DNA of 64,000 nt from Bacteroidia bacterium (GCA_030430385.1 JAUIFO010000001.1:124001-188000); one strand, 5' to 3'; positions 53,725 to 62,755 are shown, counted from the stretch's first letter. A program made the numbers and translations. The notes: generated by a model not told the origin, from the sequence alone.

Positions 53725-55619
53725 AATAATGTATAGGTATTTGAAGCTGTTATTTTAATATGTTCATATTCAAGTAGCATTTGTAATGCTTCTATTATAA
53801 TAGGTTTTTCATAAGGTAATTTATCAAGCAATTGTCTTGAACTTAATGGTGTTTCAGTTAACATATCAAGAATGTGTTTCTTGATGAAATCAATATCTTT
53901 TGAGTTAGCTGATTTGTTTTCTGAAAGGCAAACAGAACAGATACCACATGCTTCCTGACTATCTTCTCCAAAGTAGTTCAATAACAACTTACTCTTACAA
54001 GTAGTATTGTTGTTGATATAGTGTAAAACCGAAGTCACTTGTTGGTGTTTAACCTCGTGCTGTTGTTTCACCGTTTTAGAAATCCTATTAATAGTTTTGT
54101 CATCTTCGCGTGGCTGTAAAAACACAACTTCTGAATCTGTATTGAGAAATTTAAAGTCGACAATCTCATCTTTGTGCAACTTGTTTAACACAGAAATAAC
54201 CTCTTTTTCAGAAGATGATGCTTTGTCTGCAATTAAGCTTAGATTAATCGCTAATTGATGCTCAAAGATGCCACCATAGGTTCTTAATATACTTTTTATA
54301 ATACGCTCTAAATTACGGTGCTTTTCAAGATAAGAGAACAACACTGTATTGCTAACAATAAACTGTAGTTTAGATCTGTAATTAAATTGTTGCGTGAGTT
54401 TAATGATACTATTTCTATCTAAGATTTGCAGTGCATTAAATGTTTGTAGCGATTTAAAATTATAGGTTTTGCAAAAGCTATTAAAATTAAAATGATGTGT
54501 TGTTAATTGCCCTTCACCATAAGACACTTGAAAATAATTACAGAGCTTTCGATATACCAATTTTAGATAGTCAATGGTTGGAAGGTTGTTTATAAATTGA
54601 TTTTTTAAACGTGCTTCATCAGAGCGATGTGTCAAGATCACAGCATAGGCATCTTCATTATTTCTACCAGCGCGCCCAGCTTCTTGGTAATAACTTTCAA
54701 TACTTTCAGGTAAATTAATATGTATAACCGTTTTAACATCAGGTTTGTCAATTCCCATTCCGAAGGCAGTAGTTGCAACCATTACACTCTTTTGATTATG
54801 CATCCATTGCGATAATCTGCTTTCTTTCTCTTTGGTTGAAATTCCTCCGTGAAAAAATGTTGAACTAATGCCTTTCGATTCCAAAAATTGATGAATCTCA
54901 ACGGTAAGTTTTCGACTTCTTACATAAATAATAGATGCGCCTTTGTATTGCAGCAAAAGTTGTTCAATATCATAAAGTTTATCCTCGCTGTAACGTACTT
55001 GATACGATATGTTAGATCTCTTAAAAGATGCTTTGAAGACTTTAGGATTGATAAAGTCTAATGCCTGCATTGTGTCTTCAATAACTTGAGGTTGTGCTGA
55101 AGCAGTTAGCGCAATCACATTAACACTAGGATGTAGTTCACGTAATACCGAAATGTTTTGATAAGCTGGTCTAAAGTCGTTTCCCCATTGACTAATGCAA
55201 TGTGCTTCATCAACAGCAATGAGATTGACATTCATTTGTTGAATGCGATGTTGCACGATATCTTGTTGCAAACGTTCAGGCGATAGGTATAAAAATTTGT
55301 AGTTTCCGTAGATGCAATTATCTAAAAGGGTATCTAATTCATTATAACTTATACCACTCGTAAGTGCCATAGCTTTAATGTTTTTGTCCTTTAAGCTTTT
55401 TACTTGATCTTTCATTAAGGCAATAAGTGGCGAAACTACTATGCAAATCCCTTCTTTTATGAGGGCAGGAATTTGAAAGCAAATAGATTTTCCACCTCCA
55501 GTTGGTAACATTGCAAATACATCCTCATTTTCTAAAACAGCGTTGATGATGTCTTCTTGAAGCGGTCTGAAGGAGGTGTGATTCCAATAACGTTCTAATA
55601 TGTGTATTGGATGCGACAT
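53721..55619 (-). CDS. recQ: RecQ-family ATP-dependent DNA helicase
   Basis: A 632-residue 3'-5' helicase. Walker A is MLPTGGGKSICFQIP (about 37-51) and the DEAH box AVDEAHCISQWGNDFRP (about 135-151). Motif VI is YYQEAGRAGRNNEDAY. The zinc-binding cysteines (CKSKLLLNYFGEDSQEACG, ICSVC) lie at about 547-575, then a short winged-helix end. There is no clear HRDC domain. Bacteroidota often carry more than one RecQ; this is the compact form. It starts two bases after the AAA gene ends. Confidence 0.95.
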   Translation of the reverse strand: MSHPIHILERYWNHTSFRPLQEDIINAVLENEDVFAMLPTGGGKSICFQIPALIKEGICIVVSPLIALMKDQVKSLKDKNIKAMALTSGISYNELDTLLDNCIYGNYKFLYLSPERLQQDIVQHRIQQMNVNLIAVDEAHCISQWGNDFRPAYQNISVLRELHPSVNVIALTASAQPQVIEDTMQALDFINPKVFKASFKRSNISYQVRYSEDKLYDIEQLLLQYKGASIIYVRSRKLTVEIHQFLESKGISSTFFHGGISTKEKESRLSQWMHNQKSVMVATTAFGMGIDKPDVKTVIHINLPESIESYYQEAGRAGRNNEDAYAVILTHRSDEARLKNQFINNLPTIDYLKLVYRKLCNYFQVSYGEGQLTTHHFNFNSFCKTYNFKSLQTFNALQILDRNSIIKLTQQFNYRSKLQFIVSNTVLFSYLEKHRNLERIIKSILRTYGGIFEHQLAINLSLIADKASSSEKEVISVLNKLHKDEIVDFKFLNTDSEVVFLQPREDDKTINRISKTVKQQHEVKHQQVTSVLHYINNNTTCKSKLLLNYFGEDSQEACGICSVCLSENKSANSKDIDFIKKHILDMLTETPLSSRQLLDKLPYEKPIIIEALQMLLEYEHIKITASNTYTLL

Positions 55620-55621
55620 CT

Positions 55622-56161
55622 TTATAGGTCTAAATGTTCTAGAATAAAATCTGCTCGCGCTTCAATAGTTGTGAATGGTACATCAATAAGCTCATAGCCA
55701 AATTTAGAGTAAGTGTCCAACAACGCATCGTGAATTTCAATGGCTTGCTCAAAACTTTCATAACGTTCGTTGTCCTTAGTGTAAATATCTTGCCAAGGTG
55801 CTAAAACAAATACTGTATGGTATGCATGTTGCTCACAAGTATCAATAAAACTCTGAGGATACGTACTGTTGGCATAGTGCATGTACGCTAAAACATCTGG
55901 TAAACCTCTATCTAAAAACACAAGGTCACTCTTATGGTTTTCGGCTTCGAGATATTGCTCAGTTCGCGCTTTTAGAAGGAGTTCACTAAACAATAACGGT
56001 TCGGTTAGAAACAATTGTTCAATGCCTTGTTTTCTGGCGTCTAAAATTACTTGTCGAGAAATTTCTTCAAAACAGATGTAATTTCGTTTTATGAGTTCAT
56101 TAATGATAGACGATTTTCCAGTTCCTGGTCCACCAGTGATAACAACTTTTTTCGTATTCAA
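55622..56161 (-). CDS. P-loop ATPase of the AAA_28 (NadR/Ttd14-like) type
   Basis: A 179-residue protein with Walker A GGPGTGKSS (about 9-17), a Walker-B-like LVFLDRGLPDVLAYMHYA (about 80-97) and a lid region. Members are often predicted kinases of nucleotides or small molecules. No substrate is evident. It is the first gene of the leftward AAA-recQ-fmt run and diverges from DUF493. Confidence 0.85.
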   Translation of the reverse strand: MNTKKVVITGGPGTGKSSIINELIKRNYICFEEISRQVILDARKQGIEQLFLTEPLLFSELLLKARTEQYLEAENHKSDLVFLDRGLPDVLAYMHYANSTYPQSFIDTCEQHAYHTVFVLAPWQDIYTKDNERYESFEQAIEIHDALLDTYSKFGYELIDVPFTTIEARADFILEHLDL

Positions 56162-56213
56162 ATTGGCAAGGTTTTGGTTGTAAAATTAACAATAATTAAT
56201 GCAAAGTAAAACG

Positions 56214-56221
56214 TATATTTG
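56214..56221 (+). promoter_or_regulatory. -7 box before the DUF493 gene
   Basis: TATATTTG matches TAnnTTTG and lies 19 bases before the ATG at 56241, so the leader would be very short. No TTG at the right distance is seen. Confidence 0.55.
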
Positions 56222-56240
56222 CCATCGAATAAAAAAAGAT

Positions 56241-56534
56241 ATGAGTTCAGAAAAGAAATCCGAAGCATTTTATAACAAACTAAGAACCCAACTCTATGAA
56301 ACGGCGAGTTGGCCTTCAGAATATCTATACAAATTTATTGTCCCTACTGATGCTTCAAAAATTAACCAAATTGAAGAGCTATTCAATAACTTAGGCGCTG
56401 TTATTACAACTAAAGAATCTGGAAAAGGAACCTATACAAGTGTCTCTGTAAATTTACATATGAAGAATCCTGAAGCAGTTATTGAAAAGTATAAAGAAGT
56501 AGCCGAAAACGTAGAAGGGGTTATTTCACTTTAA
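56241..56534 (+). CDS. DUF493 (YbeD-like) family protein
   Basis: A 97-residue protein starting MSSEKKSEAFYNKLRTQLYE; the frame is open 14 codons upstream but the promoter box lies there. The ferredoxin-like DUF493 core is WPSEYLYKFIVPTDASKINQ, GAVITTKESGKGTYTSVSVN, and ending AENVEGVISL. The E. coli member YbeD has a regulatory ACT-like fold. Function unknown. Confidence 0.88.
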   Translation: MSSEKKSEAFYNKLRTQLYETASWPSEYLYKFIVPTDASKINQIEELFNNLGAVITTKESGKGTYTSVSVNLHMKNPEAVIEKYKEVAENVEGVISL

Positions 56535-56624
56535 TTTTTAGGTTGCTCACTATTTTTTTGTATTTTGCATCCAGATGCAGAATTACTTCGAGCATTAGTT
56601 ACAAACACTACACAAATTTATATT

Positions 56625-57263
56625 TTGATTGACAATTTAGAATACAACACAGAGCGTGAGCATTTAATAATTCCTGAATATGGAAGACATCTTCAAAAGA
56701 TGGTGAATTACGCTAAAGGATTACCTACAAAAGAAGAACGAAATAAAGTTGCAAAAGCAATCATTAGCGTGATGGGTAATTTGCAACCACATCTTAGAGA
56801 TGTGCCAGATTTTCAGCATAAATTATGGGATCAGTTATTTATAATGTCTGATTTTGAATTAGATGCGGAATCGCCTTATCCTATGCCTTCAAAAGAAGAA
56901 TTGTCTGAACGACCAGAACCACTTAAATATCCTCAAAATCATCCTAAATATCGTTTCTACGGAAATAATATCAAGACAATGATTGACGTAGCTAATACAT
57001 GGGAAGATGGTGAGTTAAAAGAAGCTTTAGTGTATACAATTGCTAACCACATGAAGAAGTGTTTTTTAAATTGGAATAAAGACACCGTTGAAGACGAAGT
57101 TATCTTTGAGCACTTGTATGAGTTATCTGGCGGAAATATCAATCTTAAAGGTAACGATGAGGATCTTTCGGATGCGTCTAGTTTATTGCGTAACAAAAAG
57201 AAATTCTCTAACAAGAAATCACATCATAAAAAGAATTCAAACCGAAATAGAAAACGTTACTAA
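56625..57263 (+). CDS. DUF4290 family protein
   Basis: A 212-residue protein with the DUF4290 hallmark run NLEYNTEREHLIIPEYGRHL, VAKAIISVMGNLQPHLRDVP, and DFQHKLWDQLFIMS. I choose the TTG at 56625 because homologues begin M(I/V)xNLEYNT; a longer frame with another TTG at 56565 exists but its extra part looks unrelated. The C-terminal tail is very basic (NKKSHHKKNSNRNRKRY). It lies nine bases before murA in an apparent operon. Role unknown. Confidence 0.85.
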   Translation: MIDNLEYNTEREHLIIPEYGRHLQKMVNYAKGLPTKEERNKVAKAIISVMGNLQPHLRDVPDFQHKLWDQLFIMSDFELDAESPYPMPSKEELSERPEPLKYPQNHPKYRFYGNNIKTMIDVANTWEDGELKEALVYTIANHMKKCFLNWNKDTVEDEVIFEHLYELSGGNINLKGNDEDLSDASSLLRNKKKFSNKKSHHKKNSNRNRKRY

Positions 57264-57272
57264 TTTTAGTTC

Positions 57273-58589
57273 ATGTCTACATTTATTATTGAAGGAGGTC
57301 ATAAGTTAAAAGGAAAGATACAACCTCAAGGTGCAAAAAACGAAGCGTTACAAATCTTATGTGCAGTACTTCTTACCGCAGAAGAAGTTAAAATAGATAA
57401 CATTCCAGATATTATTGATGTAAACAAACTCATAGCTTTACTTAAAAAGCTAGGTGTTAAGATTAATAAACTTGGTAAAGGTTCTTATACTTTTAAAGCC
57501 GATGAGGTCAATTTAAAATATCTCGAATCCGAAGAATTTAAAGAAGATGGAAAGGGTCTAAGAGGTTCTATAATGATTGTCGGACCTTTATTGGGACGTT
57601 TTGGAAAAGGGTACATACCGAAACCTGGAGGTGATAAAATTGGTCGTCGTCGTTTAGATACCCACTTTGAAGGCTTTATTAATTTAGGTGCGAAGTTTAG
57701 ATATAATCGTGAAGAGTATTTCTATGGTGTGGAAGCCGAAAAACTTAAAGGTACCTATATGCTTCTTGATGAGGCTTCGGTTACAGGAACAGCTAACATT
57801 GTGATGGCTGCTGTTTTAGCAGAAGGAACTACCACAATTTATAATGCGGCTTGCGAACCTTATTTACAGCAACTTTGTAAAATGCTCAACAGAATGGGAG
57901 CTAAGATCAGTGGTGTTGGCTCTAATATGTTAATTATTGAAGGTGTTGATAAGTTAGGTGGAACAGATCATAGAATGCTTCCAGATATGATTGAAATTGG
58001 AAGTTGGATCGGACTTGCAGCAATGACCAAAAGTGAATTGACTATTACCAATGTGAGTTGGGACGATCTTGGTCAGATTCCAAATGTTTTTAGAAAAATA
58101 GGAATTACTGTAGAACGTCAAGGTGACAATATTCATATACCTGCTCATAAGGATGGTTACGAGGTGCAAAATTATATTGATGGTTCAATTTTAACCATTG
58201 CTGATGCACCTTGGCCTGGATTTACTCCAGATTTACTAAGTATTGTATTGGTAGTGCTTACTCAAGCTAGAGGAAGTGCTCTTGTACATCAAAAAATGTT
58301 TGAAAGTCGCTTATTCTTTGTCGATAAGTTAATTGATATGGGTGCTAAGATTATTCTTTGTGATCCGCATCGTGCAACAGTAATCGGACATGATTTTAAA
58401 TCGCAGCTTAAAGCTACCACAATGACATCTCCAGATATTAGAGCTGGTGTGTCGCTATTGATTGCTGCATTATCGGCTAAAGGGACATCGACGATTCACA
58501 ATATTGAGCAGATTGATAGAGGTTATGAAAATATTGACGAACGTTTAAGAGCTATTGGTGCGAAAATTACTAGAGTAGAAGGAAATTGA
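57273..58589 (+). CDS. murA: UDP-N-acetylglucosamine 1-carboxyvinyltransferase
   Basis: A 438-residue enzyme of the first committed step of peptidoglycan synthesis, moving enolpyruvate from PEP to UDP-GlcNAc. The two inside-out alpha/beta domains are evident (GGHKLKGKIQPQGAKNEALQ at the start, RLRAIGAKITRVEGN at the end). At the position of the usual catalytic Cys115 (PGGCTIGARPVD in E. coli) this protein has Asp121 (PGGDKIGRRRLD). Length is slightly above E. coli (419). Confidence 0.97.
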   Translation: MSTFIIEGGHKLKGKIQPQGAKNEALQILCAVLLTAEEVKIDNIPDIIDVNKLIALLKKLGVKINKLGKGSYTFKADEVNLKYLESEEFKEDGKGLRGSIMIVGPLLGRFGKGYIPKPGGDKIGRRRLDTHFEGFINLGAKFRYNREEYFYGVEAEKLKGTYMLLDEASVTGTANIVMAAVLAEGTTTIYNAACEPYLQQLCKMLNRMGAKISGVGSNMLIIEGVDKLGGTDHRMLPDMIEIGSWIGLAAMTKSELTITNVSWDDLGQIPNVFRKIGITVERQGDNIHIPAHKDGYEVQNYIDGSILTIADAPWPGFTPDLLSIVLVVLTQARGSALVHQKMFESRLFFVDKLIDMGAKIILCDPHRATVIGHDFKSQLKATTMTSPDIRAGVSLLIAALSAKGTSTIHNIEQIDRGYENIDERLRAIGAKITRVEGN

Positions 58590-58608
58590 AATTTGAAATA
58601 AAGTTCAA

Positions 58609-58644
58609 AAAAAAAGCCTCTGCTAAATAAGCAGAGGCTTTTTT
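58609..58644. terminator. Bidirectional terminator after murA
   Basis: The stem gcctctgc/gcagaggc (58616-58623 and 58631-58638) has an A-run on the left and a T-run on the right. It lies between the convergent murA and SnoaL-like genes. Confidence 0.87.
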
Positions 58645-58645
58645 A

Positions 58646-59008
58646 TTAGTCCATTGAATAGAAAAATTGTTCGCTTGTGATTTTTCCGTCTTTTACTTCC
58701 CAAACACCAACTTCTTCCATTTGCTGTCTGCCACGATCTTTGAAAGTGACATCGAAGGTCATTTTAGAAGTAAAATGATTTCCGGCAACGATGGGTTCAC
58801 TAATGTCTCCACCATGCCATTCTTCAACATTCTCTAACCATTCTTTGTTTTTATTCCATACATTTTGTTTACCGTTGGTAAGTTCATCTGGCATTCCAGA
58901 CATTTCCTTACTAACTACATTATCTGCATATAGCTCATTTACACAGTCAAGGTTTTTGCCTTCTCGGCACATATCTGCCCATTTTTGAGCCACTTCTTTT
59001 GTATTCAT
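58646..59008 (-). CDS. SnoaL-like (NTF2 superfamily) protein
   Basis: A 120-residue protein with the cone-like NTF2 fold: VAQKWADMCREGKNLDCVNE, LYADNVVSKEM, VAGNHFTSKMTFDVTFKDRG, and VWEVKDGKITSEQFFYSMD. Such proteins are small enzymes or binding proteins; no catalytic set is clear. A 77-base gap separates it from the photolyase operon end. Confidence 0.8.
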   Translation of the reverse strand: MNTKEVAQKWADMCREGKNLDCVNELYADNVVSKEMSGMPDELTNGKQNVWNKNKEWLENVEEWHGGDISEPIVAGNHFTSKMTFDVTFKDRGRQQMEEVGVWEVKDGKITSEQFFYSMD

Positions 59009-59085
59009 AGTCGTCGAGTTTTAGATTGTATCTAAATTTAGACAAAAAATGAAAAGGAATACTTTAAAGTAATGTTAATCTTGAA

Positions 59086-60390
59086 TTAATTAAGGGCAGC
59101 TTTGTATGTCTTAAGACAACGCTCTCGCGCCATTTTATGATCTACCATTGGTTTGGCATAAGTGAGTTCTTGATATTCTGGAACCCACTTTTTAATATAG
59201 TCATGGTTTTTGTCAAATTTCTGAATTTGAGATGTGGGATTAAATATTCTAAAATATGGTGCTGCATCAACACCAGAACCAGCAACCCACTGCCAATTTC
59301 CTACATTGCTAGCCATCTCATAGTCGTGAAGTTTTTCAGCAAAATAGGCTTCGCCCCAGCGCCAATCAATTAATAAGTGTTTGCATAAAAAACTTCCAAC
59401 AAGCATGCGTACACGATTGTGCATAAATCCTGTTGCATTTAATTCTCTCATTCCAGCATCAACTAAAGGGTAACCAGTATTTCCTTCGCACCATAGTTTA
59501 AATTCCTCCTCATTATTACGCCATTCAATACGATCGTATTTAGCTTTAAAGGATTGCTCTTTAGTATGAGGAAAATGCCAAAGGATTTGCATAAAAAATT
59601 CACGCCAGATTAATTCTTGCCAAAAAATTTCATTGTCTTCGGCGATGGCTTTTTTTATCATTTTTCTAATGCTAACGGTTCCAAATCTAAGATGTGGTCC
59701 TAATCTTGAAGTGCTATCTTTTGCAGGAAAGTTTCTTGTAGCTTCGTATTCTTGAATTAATGTAGGAGTTACTTTGTAATCATGAATACTTTGTTTTGAA
59801 CTAACAAAGCCAATATCTGATAAACTTAAGTTTGGTAAACGTGAATGCTGTACTAAATTTTTGAGATACTTGTTCGTATCATAGATTTTTAGATCATAGT
59901 TTTTGAATTTTTCTTTCCAAGTTCTCATATAAGGTGTATAAACCACATAAGGATCTCCATCTTTTTTGACGACTTCACTTTTTTCAAAAATGACTTGATC
60001 TTTAAACGTTTTAAAATCAATCCCTTTTGATTCTAGAAATGCTTTGATCTCATCGTCACGTTTTTTGGCATAAGGTTCATAATCATGATTGGTATATACT
60101 GCTGAAATCTGGTATTCATTCACTAAATCTTTATAAATAGCTAATGGTTTTCCATGATATATAGCAATACTGCTGTCAAACTCGTGTTGCAAGGTTTGCC
60201 TCATTTCTTGCAATGATTCATGAATAAAGTTTACTCGAGCATCATTTTCTGGAAGATTTTCTAATATTTCTGAATCAAATATGAATATTGGCATCACTGA
60301 TTCGGAAGCATTCAGGGCTTCAAAAAAGCCTACATTATCATCGAGCCTAAGGTCTCTTCTGAACCAAAAAATAGTTAAAGGTTGTGTCAT
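59086..60390 (-). CDS. phr: Cryptochrome/DNA photolyase
   Basis: A 434-residue class I photolyase. The antenna domain opens TIFWFRRDLRLDDNVGFFEA. The FAD-binding domain has FWQELIWREFFMQILWHFPH (about 245-265) and the NVGNWQWVAGSGVDAAPYFR, IFNPTSQIQKFD core. It repairs UV-made cyclobutane dimers with blue light and FADH-, or acts as a light sensor. It is the last gene of the leftward photoprotection run. The Trp-rich electron path appears present but was not traced residue by residue. Confidence 0.93.
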   Translation of the reverse strand: MTQPLTIFWFRRDLRLDDNVGFFEALNASESVMPIFIFDSEILENLPENDARVNFIHESLQEMRQTLQHEFDSSIAIYHGKPLAIYKDLVNEYQISAVYTNHDYEPYAKKRDDEIKAFLESKGIDFKTFKDQVIFEKSEVVKKDGDPYVVYTPYMRTWKEKFKNYDLKIYDTNKYLKNLVQHSRLPNLSLSDIGFVSSKQSIHDYKVTPTLIQEYEATRNFPAKDSTSRLGPHLRFGTVSIRKMIKKAIAEDNEIFWQELIWREFFMQILWHFPHTKEQSFKAKYDRIEWRNNEEEFKLWCEGNTGYPLVDAGMRELNATGFMHNRVRMLVGSFLCKHLLIDWRWGEAYFAEKLHDYEMASNVGNWQWVAGSGVDAAPYFRIFNPTSQIQKFDKNHDYIKKWVPEYQELTYAKPMVDHKMARERCLKTYKAALN

Positions 60391-60396
60391 TAAGTT

Positions 60397-60864
60397 TTAT
60401 TTAGTGTAAGTTCCGAATAATTCTTCTAATTTCTGCCTTCTGTAATTAAAGATCTCATTTAGTTTTGGTTTCACTAAAAGTGGGTGAGCGAGTTGTCCGA
60501 GTATTCCAAAAGGTAACTTGTAATCTATAATATCTTCCATTTCTACACCACCATCAATAGCTTTAATAAAATGTTTGTGATGCCAAAGAGCATAGGGGCC
60601 AAAACGTTGCTCATCAACAAAATAATGCTTGTCAATAACATGTGTGATTTCTGTTACCCATTTTGTTTTAATCCCTAAAATTGGTGTGACAATGTATTGA
60701 ATAATTTGACCAGCAAACATAGCACGATCTGCTCCAGAGAGTATATGAAATCCCATGTAATCTGGAGTAATGGTTTTTAGATTTTTAGGATCTGATAAAA
60801 AATCCCAAGCGTGGTCAACACTTATTGGCAGGTTTTGTTTGGTATGAAGTCTATAAATTTTCAT
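60397..60864 (-). CDS. SRPBCC (START/helix-grip) family protein
   Basis: A 155-residue protein: KIYRLHTKQNLPISVDHAWD, FLSDPKNLKTITPDYMGFHI, and HYFVDEQRFGPYALWHHKHF. It has the hydrophobic-cavity SRPBCC fold and may bind a lipid or isoprenoid. It is six bases upstream of the photolyase gene and 15 bases downstream of tspO in one transcript. Confidence 0.9.
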   Translation of the reverse strand: MKIYRLHTKQNLPISVDHAWDFLSDPKNLKTITPDYMGFHILSGADRAMFAGQIIQYIVTPILGIKTKWVTEITHVIDKHYFVDEQRFGPYALWHHKHFIKAIDGGVEMEDIIDYKLPFGILGQLAHPLLVKPKLNEIFNYRRQKLEELFGTYTK

Positions 60865-60879
60865 TAAGAGTTTAAAATT

Positions 60880-61341
60880 CTAATTGTAAATAAAAATGTA
60901 GAGGTTTAGTGATGTAGCAATAATCAACCATAGAAAATAAGGTACGATAAGCATAGATTTGATCTTTAAATCCTTGTAATAAGTAACTAAGAACGTAGTG
61001 ATTAAAATGAGAAGCATCACAATATTTATAAGCCCTATTGTAATTAAATGCTGATTAAAAAAAAGATAATTCCATGACGTGTTGATGAGTAATTGAATAC
61101 CAAAAAGTGTAATCACTTGTTTGCTTGGTCGTTCTAAATACAAGTAGGTCATATATATTGAAAAGCAAAACATAATGGTAAACCAAGCTGCACCAAAAAC
61201 CCAACCATCTGGTGTCCAAGGTGCTTTGTTGAGGTCAGCGTACCAAAGGCTCTTAGGACCATTATTCATAAGCCATGAACCTAAACCTAGAGCACCAAAG
61301 TTTAGTATTAAAAAGACAAAGAATAGTTTAAAAGCACGCAT
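60880..61341 (-). CDS. tspO: TspO/MBR family membrane protein
   Basis: A 153-residue protein with five transmembrane helices and the family motifs WYADLNKAPWTPDGWVFGAA and WFTIMFCFSIYMTYLYLE. TspO proteins bind tetrapyrroles and respond to oxidative or light stress. The start overlaps the upstream stop by one base (TAATG), so translation is coupled. No signal peptide beyond the first helix. Confidence 0.95.
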   Translation of the reverse strand: MRAFKLFFVFLILNFGALGLGSWLMNNGPKSLWYADLNKAPWTPDGWVFGAAWFTIMFCFSIYMTYLYLERPSKQVITLFGIQLLINTSWNYLFFNQHLITIGLINIVMLLILITTFLVTYYKDLKIKSMLIVPYFLWLIIATSLNLYIFIYN

Positions 61342-61514
61342 TATAGCTTTTCTAATAATTGTTCCATTTGTGTAAGAATAGCTTGCGCTTCAGCATACTT
61401 TTTATCGCTTTCTGCTCTGTTGGTAGCCGATAACTTATGCCAATCATTCATAAGCTTTTCATATTTATTTTGAAGTTTATCTACTTGTGATACTTTTTTA
61501 AAAATTCCGAACAT
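61341..61514 (-). CDS. Small Lacal_2735-family protein
   Basis: A 57-residue protein, MFGIFKKVSQVDKLQNKYEK, then LMNDWHKLSATNRAESDKKY, AEAQAILTQMEQL. From memory this is the Lacal_2735 family of Bacteroidota, small helical proteins of unknown role. It is too short for most gene-size cutoffs but its tight coupling to tspO (one-base overlap) and to the peroxidase gene (six bases) argues it is real. Confidence 0.85.
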   Translation of the reverse strand: MFGIFKKVSQVDKLQNKYEKLMNDWHKLSATNRAESDKKYAEAQAILTQMEQLLEKL

Positions 61515-61520
61515 ATGACA

Positions 61521-62060
61521 TTATTTTAGATGTTTAATAATTTTTGAACTTGTAGGTAAGGTTATCGAATAATAATAGTCAATGAGTATGCCTTCAGGAT
61601 TGACAAGGTATTTCTGAAAATTCCATTTTACTGTAGAATTCTTTACACCATTCAATTTCTTTTGAGTAAGCCATTGGTACAATGGATGTTGTTGAGAGCC
61701 TGTGACATCTATTTTCTGAGTCATTGGAAAACGAATTCCATAATTTGTCTCGCAAAACGTCGAAATATCACTAGCATTACCAGGCTCTTGATTTCCAAAT
61801 TGATTACAAGGTATACCTACAATTACTAATATATTTTTGAACTGCTCATAAAGATTTTGCAAGTCTTTATATTGTGAAGTAAAGCCACATTTTGAAGCCA
61901 CATTGACAAATAAGATATATTTTCCTTTAAATTCTCCGAGAGATAATGGCTGTCCGTTTAAACGATTAATTTCAATATCATACAATGAGGTTTTGCTTTT
62001 AGGTATTGACCTTGAAGGCTTCGAAAAAGATGTCGTTTTTATTAGTTTAGAAAGATTCAT
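61521..62060 (-). CDS. Glutathione peroxidase-family protein
   Basis: A 179-residue thioredoxin-fold peroxidase. The peroxidatic Cys58 is in NVASKCGFTSQY, with the Gln in CNQFGNQEPG and Trp in WNFQKYLV completing the catalytic triad, and no selenocysteine. An N-terminal extension of about 24 residues is predicted, perhaps a poor signal. Bacterial members usually use thioredoxin. It removes lipid or hydrogen peroxides, consistent with the neighbours. Confidence 0.93.
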   Translation of the reverse strand: MNLSKLIKTTSFSKPSRSIPKSKTSLYDIEINRLNGQPLSLGEFKGKYILFVNVASKCGFTSQYKDLQNLYEQFKNILVIVGIPCNQFGNQEPGNASDISTFCETNYGIRFPMTQKIDVTGSQQHPLYQWLTQKKLNGVKNSTVKWNFQKYLVNPEGILIDYYYSITLPTSSKIIKHLK

Positions 62061-62062
62061 AC

Positions 62063-62746
62063 TTATAATTTAAAACTCACAATTCCACAATCCATCTCAA
62101 ATACTTGTCCTGAAATTGCATTCGATTTTTTAGATAATAAAAAATCAACCATCTCTGCAACCTCTTTAGGTTGTAAGAACTTCTTCATAGGATGGCGCTC
62201 TTTGATATTCTCAATCATTTTATCACTCCTAAGCAATTTAGATGCTAAATCAGTATTTGTTACTGTTGGTGCAATAGCATTAATTCGTAAGGTCGTTGCT
62301 AGTTCTGCACCCAGTGATTTTACTAGACCTTCAACTCCAGATTTAGCTGCAGCTATACTAGAATGAAACGGCATTCCTAATTTTGCTGCTACAGTGCTAA
62401 AAAGAACAATAGAAGGTTGGCTTCCTTTTTTTAAACAATCTAAATACTTTTGAATGGCTTTAACAGCTCCAATAACATTAATTTCATAATCTTCTCTAAA
62501 GTCATCAAGATTGAAGCGGTTAATAGGTTTTAGATTAATACTACCTGGACAATACACAAGACCATCAGCAACATCGATATCAGGTAGTTCTTGGTTTAAA
62601 ATATCGCATTCAAAGTGCGTTAAGTTACTATGCGATTGCTCAGGTTGCGTTCTACTAATATTAATCACTTTGTGGTGTTTAAGTAAAAGTTCAACAACCG
62701 CATTTCCAATACCACGACTGCCTCCAATAACGATAAATGTTTTCAT
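62063..62746 (-). CDS. Atypical short-chain dehydrogenase without the catalytic Tyr
   Basis: A 227-residue SDR-fold protein. The nucleotide-binding GGSRGIG (8-14), Asp49 and the Asn90 region (YEINVIGA) are present. Ser117 is in LFSTVAA. The usual YxxxK reads IAAAK (131-135), so the Tyr is replaced by Ile while Lys135 remains. Preceding residues are MPFHSS. From memory, SDRs in light-response clusters of other bacteria share this PFHxSIAAAK form. It may bind NAD(P)H or a partner instead of acting as a normal dehydrogenase. Confidence 0.88.
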   Translation of the reverse strand: MKTFIVIGGSRGIGNAVVELLLKHHKVINISRTQPEQSHSNLTHFECDILNQELPDIDVADGLVYCPGSINLKPINRFNLDDFREDYEINVIGAVKAIQKYLDCLKKGSQPSIVLFSTVAAKLGMPFHSSIAAAKSGVEGLVKSLGAELATTLRINAIAPTVTNTDLASKLLRSDKMIENIKERHPMKKFLQPKEVAEMVDFLLSKKSNAISGQVFEMDCGIVSFKL

Positions 62747-62755
62747 TAGTTCTGT

